Positions 45,239-53,422 of a stretch of 64,000 nucleotides of DNA are shown here, one piece after another. Every line of letters begins with the position of its first letter. Position 1 is the first letter of the stretch. The position numbers and the translations under genes were made by a program. The notes under the pieces were generated by a model. It worked only from the letters and a program-made list of their open reading frames with translations. It ran no database searches and was not told the DNA's origin. Source of the DNA: Pseudomonas prosekii (GTDB taxonomy: Bacteria > Pseudomonadota > Gammaproteobacteria > Pseudomonadales > Pseudomonadaceae); the NCBI RefSeq assembly GCF_900105155.1, contig NZ_LT629762.1, forward strand, positions 4,492,501 to 4,556,500. The letters are read 5' to 3'.

Positions 45239-46789
45239 ATGTTCTACCTTCTACTGACACTCTTCGGTTGCATGACCGGCATCACCGCCGTGCTGTTTGG
45301 CTTCGGCGGCGGCTTTGTCGTGGTGCCGTTGCTGTATCGGATGCTCATGGCCAGTCACGGCGCCGATGACCCCATCGGTCAATCGGCAATGCACATCGCC
45401 GTGGCGACTTCGACCTGCGTGATGATCGTCAACGCACTGCTCGCCACCGGAAAACACCACCGCGCCGGTAGTCTGATTCGCCATTACTTGTGGCCGCTGG
45501 GTGGGTACATCGGGTTGGGCGCGATTGTCGGCGCCGTCGCGGCGATGTGGGCCGAGGGTGAGGTGATTCGCTATGCCTTCATCGTCTATCTGGGCATTAC
45601 AATTCTGGACTGCCTGTTCCGGCGCGGTTTTCTCACACACTCGGGTAACGAAGTCCCACGCCGATTGGGGAAAGTGGCGGTGTCTGGTGTAGGAATCGGC
45701 GCTATCGCAACCTTTCTCGGCGTGGGCGGCAGTGTCATGACCGTGCCATTGCTGCGGCGTTGTGGCCTGAGCATGTCGCAAGCCACGTCCATGGCCAACC
45801 CACTGAGTTTGCCCGTAGCCCTGAGCGGTGTTATGCAGGGCGCGACGCTGGTGCTGAATGAAGGCGAACAACCTTACGGTGATGAAAAGCCGCTACCGCA
45901 AATTCATCTGAATATCGAATCTGGTAAAGCGTGGGGCGAGTGGAGTAACGACCAAGGTAAAACGCTGAAGATAGAACTGACGGAAGCTGAACTCCCGGCG
46001 ATATCGGCAGGCACGCTGCCCTATCTCGCCAAGCTCTACGACGCCGAGCCCTACGAGTACCTGCGTCTGCAGGGCATGAAGCTCAAACAAGGAAAGACCC
46101 AAACCCTCGAAGGTTATTCGCTGCAATGGTGGAGCGAGCCGCAAACTAAAACCGCTTTCTTCGAGATCGTTTCGGGCTACACCCCCGACGTGCGTGATCG
46201 CATCAACAAGTTGCTGTTGGGACGTTTGTGGGAAGAAGTCGTCCAGTATTACGGCTGCTTCTCGGCGGGTGGCGGGGCCTACTATGTGCAAACGGTCAAA
46301 CCGCTGTTGATCACGCCCAAAGTCATCAGCGTCAGCGTGGGCACCGAGGCTTATTGCGGCGGCGCACACCCGGATTACAGCGACGCCTACATCAACATCG
46401 ATGCGCAAAACGGCAAACCTGTAACGCTCGAAGATGTGCTGTGGGTGGGGCAGGGCAAGCCGTTGCATTACGAAGAGCGCAATAGCGAACAATCCGCCGA
46501 AATCTACGCCGCGTATTCGGAATACCGCAACAACGAATTCGCCCCTTGGCTGGTTGCGCAATTACGTCAGCTCTACCCCGAAGAAATGCAGCCAGTCCCC
46601 GACGACAACTGCACTTACGGCGAGCAAGACCATTGGGATTACCCGACCTGGTACTTCGCTAAAAACGGCATCAAGTTCGGACCTTCTTTCTCCCACGCGG
46701 ACGCGCCATGTGCGTTTGTCGACTGGAGCGTTTTGCCGTATTCGGTAATCAAGCAGAATCCTGGTGGAGTGGCGGTGCAGTTGCCTTGA
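45239..46789 (+). CDS. In-frame chimera: TauE/SafE (TSUP) permease N-part fused to exported paralogue C-part
   Basis: A 516-residue open frame with two unrelated parts. Residues 1 to about 198 are a TSUP anion permease: glycine-rich helix GFGGGFVVVPLLYR, the second repeat motif FLGVGGSVMTVPLLRRCGLS and MANPLSLPVALSG, after which the last membrane helices are missing. From about residue 200 (TLVLNEGEQ onward) the sequence aligns to the end with the proteins at 46821 and 48020, which carry ELLVMSEG and ETLVLDES at this point. The second part lacks its signal peptide and first 75 residues. A deletion between two neighbouring genes is the simplest origin. It is unlikely to be a working transporter; placement of the soluble part is unclear. 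Confidence 0.85.
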   Translation: MFYLLLTLFGCMTGITAVLFGFGGGFVVVPLLYRMLMASHGADDPIGQSAMHIAVATSTCVMIVNALLATGKHHRAGSLIRHYLWPLGGYIGLGAIVGAVAAMWAEGEVIRYAFIVYLGITILDCLFRRGFLTHSGNEVPRRLGKVAVSGVGIGAIATFLGVGGSVMTVPLLRRCGLSMSQATSMANPLSLPVALSGVMQGATLVLNEGEQPYGDEKPLPQIHLNIESGKAWGEWSNDQGKTLKIELTEAELPAISAGTLPYLAKLYDAEPYEYLRLQGMKLKQGKTQTLEGYSLQWWSEPQTKTAFFEIVSGYTPDVRDRINKLLLGRLWEEVVQYYGCFSAGGGAYYVQTVKPLLITPKVISVSVGTEAYCGGAHPDYSDAYINIDAQNGKPVTLEDVLWVGQGKPLHYEERNSEQSAEIYAAYSEYRNNEFAPWLVAQLRQLYPEEMQPVPDDNCTYGEQDHWDYPTWYFAKNGIKFGPSFSHADAPCAFVDWSVLPYSVIKQNPGGVAVQLP

Positions 46790-46820
46790 GGCTGCTCACA
46801 CCTATTAAGGCAAGGATGGA

Positions 46821-47984
46821 ATGATGTTCAAGGGATTGTGTCGTTTGACTGGTGTTGTCGCGCTGATTTGCTCAACGTTTTCTCACGTGCTCTGGGCCGA
46901 CAGCGACACCCAGGTCTACACCGGAAACCTGGGCAAAATGCCGATTGTGCTGGAGGTGAATCTCAACTCTGGGGAGGGGCGCTACTTCTACCAAAAGTAC
47001 CGGCAAGATCTGATTCTTAGTGGTACGAGGGAAGGTGAGTTGCTTGTAATGAGTGAGGGCGCGGATGAAGATGAGCATCGCCCCATCTTTCGCCTGCAAC
47101 CCAAACCGCAGGGATGGTCGGGCGAGTGGACCAACGCCAAGGGCAAAGTTCTCAAAGTAGAACTGCAGCCAGCCAGACTAGCGCCACTAACCGGCGATAA
47201 CTTGCCCTACCTGACTCAGCTTCATGACAAATTGCCCTATGAGTTCCTGCGCCTGCAAGGCCTGAAACTCAGCAAGGGCCAGACCGAAAACTTTATGGGA
47301 TATACGCTGCAATGGTGGAGTGAGCCGTTGTCGGGCGTTCAACTGTTTGAAGTGGTTTCAGGCTATTCGGTGCAAGTACGTCAACGCATTAATCAGCGCT
47401 TGATGGCGCGGTTGTGGCAAGGCGTCGGCGATACGCTGGGTTGCACGGTCGATGGCCGTCCGGGCTCCTACTCCCAAACGAGTCAACCTGTGTTTATGTC
47501 ACAGTCAGTCATGAGTGCTTTCACCTCTACCGACTTCTACTGCGGCGGCCTTCATCCCAATCAAGACAATGAAACGCTCAACTTCGATGCCAAGACAGGC
47601 AAAGTCCTGACGCTTGATGATGTGCTGTGGGTGGGCCAAGGCAAACCGGCGCATTTCGAAGAAGGCACGGATGAATATTCATCCCAGCCATATCCAACCT
47701 ATTCCGAATACCGCACTAAAGAGCTGGCCCCGTGGCTGGTGGCGCAACTGCTAAAGCGTTATCCCAAAGAAATGACGATCAAGCCTGCGATAGAAGAGGG
47801 CGATTGCATCTATAACGATGATCAGCCCTGGGGCTACCCACTCTGGCACTTCACCGAAAACGGTCTGAAGTTGGAACCGTCTTTCATCCATGCGGCGGCG
47901 GTGTGCCGAGATACTGCCTGGAGTGTTTTGCCGTACAGCCTCGTCAAACAACACCCCGGTGGTGTGGCGCTGCAATTGCCTTGA
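46821..47984 (+). CDS. Exported protein, tandem paralogue 2 (DUF3298-like end)
   Basis: A 387-residue protein with a signal peptide (MMFKGLCRLTGVVALICSTF..LWA, cleavage after LWA) and a mature part of unknown function. The first third has VYTGNLGKMPIVLEVN and RYFYQKYRQDL. The C-terminal half (YCGGLHPNQDNETLNFDAKTGKVLTLDDVL, key residues CGG.HP and DAKTG, then AWSVLPYSLVKQHPGG) resembles the DUF3298/RsiV-type domain. A start at 46824 is equally possible. AAGGATGGA precedes it. It is 31 bases after the chimera and 35 before the next copy, so the three form one transcription unit. Confidence 0.8.
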   Translation: MMFKGLCRLTGVVALICSTFSHVLWADSDTQVYTGNLGKMPIVLEVNLNSGEGRYFYQKYRQDLILSGTREGELLVMSEGADEDEHRPIFRLQPKPQGWSGEWTNAKGKVLKVELQPARLAPLTGDNLPYLTQLHDKLPYEFLRLQGLKLSKGQTENFMGYTLQWWSEPLSGVQLFEVVSGYSVQVRQRINQRLMARLWQGVGDTLGCTVDGRPGSYSQTSQPVFMSQSVMSAFTSTDFYCGGLHPNQDNETLNFDAKTGKVLTLDDVLWVGQGKPAHFEEGTDEYSSQPYPTYSEYRTKELAPWLVAQLLKRYPKEMTIKPAIEEGDCIYNDDQPWGYPLWHFTENGLKLEPSFIHAAAVCRDTAWSVLPYSLVKQHPGGVALQLP

Positions 47985-48019
47985 GACTCTTTACTCCCAT
48001 TTACCCAAGGAATGATTTG

Positions 48020-49198
48020 ATGTGCCAAGGAAAGCGTCGCTTAACCGGCGTCGTCATGTTGATGTGCGCCGCGTTTTCAACTCCGCTGTGGGCCGAAAGT
48101 GGCAAACACGTGTACATCGGCACCCTCGGAAAAACTCCGATCGTGCTGGAAGTAAACACTGATAGCGAAGAAGTGGGCGGCCGTTACTTTTATCAAAAGT
48201 ACCGCAAGGATTTGATGCTCATTGGCAAAAAGGAAGGTGAAACACTGGTGCTTGATGAGTCAGCGCCGCGTGATTCTCAGGACGCGCTCCGTCCAACGAT
48301 TCGTCTTAAGCCCAAAGCGGATGGTTGGTACGGCGAGTGGCGCAGCCCCGAAGGCAAGGTGCTGAAAGTTGACTTGCAGCAAGCCCGGATCGCCCCTGCG
48401 CCTGCCGACACCGTGCCTTTCCTCGTCACCCTGCGCGACCAGTCGCCCTACGAATACCTGCGCCTGCAAGGTCTGAAACTCAGGAAGGGTAAGACCGAAA
48501 ACTTCATGGGCCACGCGTTGCAATGGTGGATCGAGCCTAGATCCGAGACGACCTTGTTTGAAGTGGTGTCGGGTTACACCGCCGCACAGCGTCAGCGCAT
48601 CAATCAACAGTTAATGGGGCGGCTGTGGCAGGAAGTGGCAGGCAAGTTCGATTGTGTGGCCAGTGGCGGCGAGACGTTCTACGCGCAGACGGTGGAACCG
48701 CTGTGGATGGGACCGTCGACCCTCAGCGTAAGCATTGCCACCGAGTACAGTTGCGGCGGCGCCTACACCGATGAAAACGATATGCCACTCAATCTCGATG
48801 CAAATAACGGCAATACGCTAACCCTTGAAGACGTGTTGTGGCTGGGGCAGGGCAGCCCCCTGCACTATGAACGTCAGTACAACGACGTCATGCCATCTTC
48901 CGAGTCGTACGAAACCTACTCTAAATACCGCACCGAAACCCTGGCTCCGTGGTTGTTGCAGCAACTCAGCGCGCTTTATCCCGACCAGATGAAAACCACC
49001 ACTGAACGCGAAGACGGCTGCATCTACGGCGACGAACAACCTTGGAAATTCCCATCCTGGTACTTCACCGAAAGCGGCATCAAGTTAGTGCCGTCCTTTC
49101 CGCATATTTCCTCGATGTGCCGCTACACGGAGTTCAGCGTGCTGCCTTACGAACTCATCCGGCAACACCCCGGCAGTGCCGCGCTGCAGTTGCCTTGA
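48020..49198 (+). CDS. Exported protein, tandem paralogue 3 (DUF3298-like end)
   Basis: A 392-residue homologue of the preceding gene, aligned over the whole length: signal peptide MCQGKRRLTGVVMLMCAAFS with LWA cleavage, VYIGTLGKTPIVLEVN, RYFYQKYRKDL, YEYLRLQGLKLRKGKTENFMG, SCGGAYTDEND and FSVLPYELIRQHPGS. Cysteines near residues 215, 260, 340 and 370 are shared with its paralogues and may form disulfides in the periplasm. CAAGG sits before the ATG at 48020; a longer frame runs back into the previous gene and is rejected. Function unknown. Confidence 0.8.
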   Translation: MCQGKRRLTGVVMLMCAAFSTPLWAESGKHVYIGTLGKTPIVLEVNTDSEEVGGRYFYQKYRKDLMLIGKKEGETLVLDESAPRDSQDALRPTIRLKPKADGWYGEWRSPEGKVLKVDLQQARIAPAPADTVPFLVTLRDQSPYEYLRLQGLKLRKGKTENFMGHALQWWIEPRSETTLFEVVSGYTAAQRQRINQQLMGRLWQEVAGKFDCVASGGETFYAQTVEPLWMGPSTLSVSIATEYSCGGAYTDENDMPLNLDANNGNTLTLEDVLWLGQGSPLHYERQYNDVMPSSESYETYSKYRTETLAPWLLQQLSALYPDQMKTTTEREDGCIYGDEQPWKFPSWYFTESGIKLVPSFPHISSMCRYTEFSVLPYELIRQHPGSAALQLP

Positions 49199-49206
49199 GG
49201 CAAACG

Positions 49207-50196
49207 CTACTTATCCGCCAACCCCGGCGCTTCCCGCACGATAAAGTGATCCAGGTTCTCGATATTCGCACTGAACACCCCGAACGTCTGTTCGGGGTTT
49301 TTCTTGCTCGGGACTTGCTTCAACTCCGGCGTGACGCCATAGAAGAAACAGAACAACTCCTTTCCGCTGTCGATGGCGTGCTTGATCTCTTCGAGGAACG
49401 CCTTGCGCTTGCGGTAGTTGTCGATCAGCTTCTTGCTCAAGTAAACGTTCACTGAGTAAGGCTTCTTCTTCGCCTCGTCCGCTTGCTTGAACCAGACTTT
49501 TTGTTCGAAATCGATGCGAAAGCTCTGGGTGTAATCCTTGATCTCCTTGATCTTGCCCCAGTAAATCAGCCCCTTGTTGTCGGTCAGGTATTCAATCTTC
49601 TTGAAGAAAGAACCATAAGGCGCGGTGTGCTCGCCGATCTTCAGCGGCATGCGCTTGAGCAACTCCTTGTCCTCGAAGTTCGACACGAAGCACTCCACCG
49701 GATGCGCGAATACACTGGTTTTGTCCGGTGCTGTTTCACGGCTCGGATGCTCGACGCTAGTGTTCGCGGGCGATGGTTTAGGATCATCGCGCACCACATC
49801 CGCCGCCACTGCCGGGCTCGACGGCTTGCGCACGTATTCGCGCCGAGTCAGTAACAATTCCGACGGGAAATGCTCCTCGCGGCTGTCATCCGTTTCCGCG
49901 CCTTCGGCCTCAACGCCCGACGCCGGCGTTTTCAGACTCACATAAGGACAATCCGCGACATGCCGCGTGCTCGGCGTGTTCTTGAAGTGCGGGGTGCGAA
50001 CGTAATTCACGTTTTTGGCGTTAAACGTGGTCAGCACATTCGCCGCATCAAACGCCGCCCGGCAGGCGTCATTGGGACACTGGAAGTGTTCCTTGGCGGA
50101 ATCGAACTCCATGGTCTCGTCGAAATTGAGATCGCGCACGTCATAGATCGACAGCTTGTCGTCGAGACTGAGGCAGTAGGCGAGGTCGAATTTCAT
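49207..50196 (-). CDS. Uncharacterised protein with N-terminal Cys/His cluster
   Basis: A 329-residue soluble protein that I do not recognise. Residues about 37-90 hold FQCPNDACRAAFDA, then YVRTPHFKN and STRHVADCPY: a C-x4-C ... H ... H-x3-C cluster that could bind zinc and recalls the HF-type segment of CoiA-like proteins. A variable linker (about 95-175, Ser/Pro/Glu-rich) leads to a folded C-terminal half (KIGEHTAPYGSFFKKIEYL, YSVNVYLSKKLIDNYRKRKAF). The start at 50196 follows GGACC. It converges on the paralogue array and lies on the same strand as the broken HNH and ATPase genes, so it may belong to the same acquired block. Confidence 0.75.
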   Translation of the reverse strand: MKFDLAYCLSLDDKLSIYDVRDLNFDETMEFDSAKEHFQCPNDACRAAFDAANVLTTFNAKNVNYVRTPHFKNTPSTRHVADCPYVSLKTPASGVEAEGAETDDSREEHFPSELLLTRREYVRKPSSPAVAADVVRDDPKPSPANTSVEHPSRETAPDKTSVFAHPVECFVSNFEDKELLKRMPLKIGEHTAPYGSFFKKIEYLTDNKGLIYWGKIKEIKDYTQSFRIDFEQKVWFKQADEAKKKPYSVNVYLSKKLIDNYRKRKAFLEEIKHAIDSGKELFCFFYGVTPELKQVPSKKNPEQTFGVFSANIENLDHFIVREAPGLADK

Positions 50197-50515
50197 GGCG
50201 GGCTCGGGTCCTTGAGTGGGGGAGGGTATTAATAGCGGGAGGCACGGCGGGTTGCACTGACTGATTTCAAAACAATGCGAAACCTGCGGCAACACACCAA
50301 ACCTGTGGGAGCGAGCTTGCTCGCGAATGCCTGCATCAACGCATCGGCTAAGCCAGGTACAAACCTGTGGCGAGGGGGTTTACCCCCGTTGGGCTGCGCA
50401 GCAGCCCCAAACCTAGCAAACGCGGTGAATCAGACAAACCTAGTTGTGAGGATTAACGACTGCTTCGCAGCCGAACGGGGGTAAACCCCCTCGCCACGAA
50501 TCCCATTCACCTCGA
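50197..50515. other. 319-base gap filled with REP units
   Basis: It contains a single GTGGGAGCGAGCTTGCTCGC unit (50304-50329) and the doublet at 50365-50498. No gene is seen. Confidence 0.7.
50365..50498. repeat. REP doublet, GTGGCGAGGGGG family
   Basis: CTGTGGCGAGGGGGTTTACC and the inverted GGTAAACCCCCTCGCCAC, with GTTGGGCTGCGCAGCAGCCC between. Closely related to 1876 and 30046. Confidence 0.85.
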
Positions 50516-50860
50516 TTACTCACGTCTCAGCCGAGCAATGTTGTCATAAAGCCACGCGGTAAATTCATCCCTATCGGTTGAGTAGTGGCAACGTCGATGA
50601 CAATTAGGACATAACGCCACGGCGTTCTTCGGACGATCCGAGCCGTGCTTGGCCAAATGTTTAACATGATGGACTTCGAGGTAAGGCAACCCGTCAGAGC
50701 GTAGAAAAGGAGCGTCTTGCTTGCATCCTTCGCAGCGACCTTCGGATTGTTTCAATATCCAGTCGGAAATCTTCTTCGCGCGCGCATACCTAATCGTTGC
50801 GGTGCTGGTCTGTGTGGGATTCAGAATTCCTTCCGGCACGTCGTCGGCATTAAGTGGGGC
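50516..50860 (-). pseudogene. HNH endonuclease, 5' end removed by the IS
   Basis: The last 114 or so codons of an HNH nuclease: Zn ligands CEGC, then LEVHHVKHLAKHG (the His-His of HNH) and NAVALCPNCHRRCHY (Asn and second CxxC). The native sequence begins at 50860, the base next to the IS end; the open frame continues into the IS to an ATG at 50911, giving a 131-residue chimera with no clear ribosome site. The N-terminal specificity or partner-binding region is missing. It is co-oriented with the ATPase fragment on the other side of the IS. Confidence 0.8.
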
Positions 50861-50922
50861 TGAATCGCCCCTAGTTTCGTAGACACCTCCAAGCCTTAAA
50901 ATGAGGCCCATTAGGAGGTGCC

Positions 50923-51201
50923 ATGAGCAACCAGCGATATCCCGAAGAATTCAAAATCCAGGCGGTCAAGCAAGTGACCGAAAAGCAGCTTCCTGTCTCG
51001 GAGGTGGCTGCACGATTGGGTGTGTCCGTGCACAGCCTCTATGCCTGGGTTAAGCGCTACACCAAGCCCCAAGAACAGCGCGTTGAGGAGGATGATCAAA
51101 GCGCTGAGGTTCGTCGTCTACGTGCCGAGCTGAAACGGGTGACGGAGGAGCGAGACATCTTAAAAAAGGCCGCCGCGTACTTTGCCAAGGAGTGCGGCTG
51201 A
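50923..51201 (+). CDS. IS3-family transposase OrfA
   Basis: A 92-residue helix-turn-helix protein: RYPEEFKIQAVKQVTEKQ, SEVAARLGVSVHSLYAWVKR, then a leucine-zipper-like stretch (VRRLRAELKRVTEERDILKKA). AGGAGGTGCC precedes the ATG. The slip sequence AAAAAAG lies near 51161-51168, within the overlap with orfB. Confidence 0.9.
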   Translation: MSNQRYPEEFKIQAVKQVTEKQLPVSEVAARLGVSVHSLYAWVKRYTKPQEQRVEEDDQSAEVRRLRAELKRVTEERDILKKAAAYFAKECG

Positions 51202-52073
51202 AGTACGCCTTTATTAAGCAGCAATCGGGTCATTACGCGATTCGACGGCTTTGCCTGACGCTCAAGGTTCATCCCAGCGGCTACTACGCGTGGCTATCAG
51301 AACCAAAATCTGCGCGAGCCAAGGACGATCAGCGACTGCTTGGATTGATCAAACACTCCTGGCTGGAAAGCGGTGGCGTTTATGGCTATCGCAAGATCCA
51401 TGATGACCTGCGAGAGGTTGGTGAGAGCTGTGGCCGTCACCGGGTGGCTAGGTTGATGCGCCTTGAGGGTTTACGTTCTCAGACTGGGTATCGACGGAGG
51501 CCGGGAAAATATGGCGGTAAACCAGCCGTTGCCTCACCGAACTTACTGAAGCGCCAATTCGATGTCAGAGAACCCAACAAAGTCTGGGTCACAGACATTA
51601 CCTACATCCGAACATATGAAGGCTGGCTGTATTTGGCCGTGGTGCTCGATCTGTTTTCACGCCAGATCATTGGTTGGTCAATGAAGTCGCAGATGACCAG
51701 CGACGTAGCCATTGATGCACTGCTGATGGCGGTTTGGAGACGTAAGCCGAAGCAAGAGGTGATGATCCACTCAGATCAAGGCAGTCAGTACAGCAGCTCA
51801 GACTGGCGAAGCTTCTTGAAAGCTAACAACCTGGTGGCCAGCATGAGTCGTCGAGGTAACTGCCACGACAACGCTGTGGCGGAGAGCTTTTTCCAGCTGC
51901 TAAAGCGGGAACGGATCAAGCGTAAAATCTACACTACACGCCAGGATGCTCGGGATGATGTGTTCGATTACATCGAGATGTTTTACAACCCAAAACGACG
52001 CCACAGTTTCAACAATCAGCTGTCACCGGTAGAGTTTGAAAAGCGTTACGCAGCGAGCCTGGAGAGTGTCTAG
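51192..52073 (+). CDS. IS3-family transposase OrfB
   Basis: A 293-residue integrase-core protein with the DDE residues in VWVTDITYIR, MIHSDQGSQYSS and HDNAVAESFFQLLK, an N-terminal HTH_21-type part (SGGVYGYRKIHDDL) and the ending RRHSFNNQLSPVEFE. It lies in the -1 frame relative to orfA, as expected for a frameshifted OrfAB. The GTG at 51192 may not be an authentic start. Confidence 0.9.
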   Translation: MRLKYAFIKQQSGHYAIRRLCLTLKVHPSGYYAWLSEPKSARAKDDQRLLGLIKHSWLESGGVYGYRKIHDDLREVGESCGRHRVARLMRLEGLRSQTGYRRRPGKYGGKPAVASPNLLKRQFDVREPNKVWVTDITYIRTYEGWLYLAVVLDLFSRQIIGWSMKSQMTSDVAIDALLMAVWRRKPKQEVMIHSDQGSQYSSSDWRSFLKANNLVASMSRRGNCHDNAVAESFFQLLKRERIKRKIYTTRQDARDDVFDYIEMFYNPKRRHSFNNQLSPVEFEKRYAASLESV

Positions 52074-52088
52074 AAAACCCGGGGCGAT

Positions 52089-53324
52089 TCACTTTTTTGA
52101 GTAAGTTATCTCCGCGTCTCGTATCATTTTGGCGGTTATTTTTGGGTGGCCTTGAGCCTGCTCTAAACATTCATTCATAAACAAGATGGCATCTCTAGGG
52201 CGCATTAATGTTCGATCTAGCATAAAGTCTAATGAACGTTCACTACCCACGTGTGGGGGAAGGATATCTCCCGATTTTACCCTGTCTTGGGTATAAGCTT
52301 GTCGGATCATAAGGCTTGTACGTTTATCTAACATTTCTTCTATTTGCTCTTTGCTCCACCTTATTCTTAAGAGCATGTCTTCGTATTTTTCTTCCTGAAA
52401 GCCTGCGTCTCTTGTTCGATCAAATACTCGTCCAAGCAAATCAAGTCGTAGGGCGACGATTATTTTTACCGAGCTAACCTTCCTGAATGTTTTTATTGTT
52501 TCAATTAGTGCCCGGATTAGACGATACCGCATCTCGTCCTCAACCCAGTTGTCATCCAATTTATCTATGATTATGAAGAATTTTTGTTGTGTGTCTGTAA
52601 ATATATCTTGGGCCAATAAGCTTATTACGTTGTTGAGGTCCTGAACCTGTACTTTGTTTACAACTGCCTGGGCGCGGCTACATATTTCTTGCTTTGACTC
52701 TCTTGTGAGTTTTTCAGCGCCTGAAGCGTTAATCGGGATTCCGAGTGATTTTAAGTCGATATCCCCTTTGAGTTCGTTTTCAAGTTTGGTAGTTAGCTCT
52801 TTGATTCGCGTGTCTGTTTCAAGCCAAAATTTATCCCCCCATTGGCGAAGATAATTAATCGCTTTTTCTTTTTTTTGATCTCTTCTAAAGATTTCCGAAA
52901 GACGCTCTGAGAAAGTTCTGTTAGAGTACTCGTTTGTTATTTTGAATTTGTTTTTTATTAATTCAACGGATAAGACGTGCCGCCATAGCAGTTGATAAAA
53001 TAAATCAAGATTTACACCTAGGCTTTCGAAGAAGGTCAGGATGTTTGAGTTTGATATGTAGCCAATCGATAATTCCTCAGGAAGTAACTCGATTACATGC
53101 TCTTCTTTTTGTTTTATTTTTTCTAAAAGCGCGCTTTTTCCTGCGCCGGTTCTTCCTAGAGCAATGCATTTAGGATTGTGCGTATCAGTTAGTACTTCAA
53201 AGTCACCGGTGTCGAGGAAGCAATCTTGAAGAAAACGGTGGTCTTCCTCAGCGCTCATTGCGCCTACAGACATGTGCTTTTTATATTTGAACTGTGGAAC
53301 GGGGTCTTTTTTTCCATTGCCCAT
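52089..53324 (-). pseudogene. P-loop ATPase (Sll1717-like), 3' end cut by the IS
   Basis: The remaining 411 residues include Walker A GRTGAGKS (near residue 58) and Walker B FFIIIDKLDDNW (near 260), followed by VKIIVALRLDLLGRVF and LMRPRDAILFMNECLEQA. This pattern I associate with the Sll1717/FunZ-type P-loop ATPases of defence and mobile regions. Its stop codon TGA is formed by the first three bases of the IS end, so the true C-terminus is lost. GGAGAACGAT precedes the ATG at 53324. The gene is strikingly AT-rich with rare codons for this genome, a sign of horizontal transfer. Confidence 0.78.
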
Positions 53325-53337
53325 ATCGTTCTCCAAT

Positions 53338-53366
53338 AAAAAAAGCCCCGCATTTGCGGGGCTTCT
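53338..53366 (-). terminator. Rho-independent terminator after nrdB
   Basis: AGCCCCGC / GCGGGGCT stem with a run of A on the plus strand (T run in the direction of nrdB transcription). It separates nrdB from the ATPase gene. Confidence 0.88.
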
Positions 53367-53422
53367 CTAGCTTCCCAACAAACATGTAAGGTCAGCTTTT
53401 ATAGCATGGCATCACATCGCCA

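Larger units (their letters stand above)
50861..52091 (+). mobile_element. IS3-family insertion sequence, 1231 bp, no target duplication
   Basis: Terminal inverted repeats begin TGAATCGCCCC at both ends (11 identical bases) and share TAGACAC further in. orfA and orfB are intact with an AAAAAAG slip site between them. The flanks do not match (GGGGC on the left, CTTTTTT on the right), so a simple insertion is unlikely; a deletion or recombination next to the element probably followed. It differs in sequence from the IS at 19315. Confidence 0.9.
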
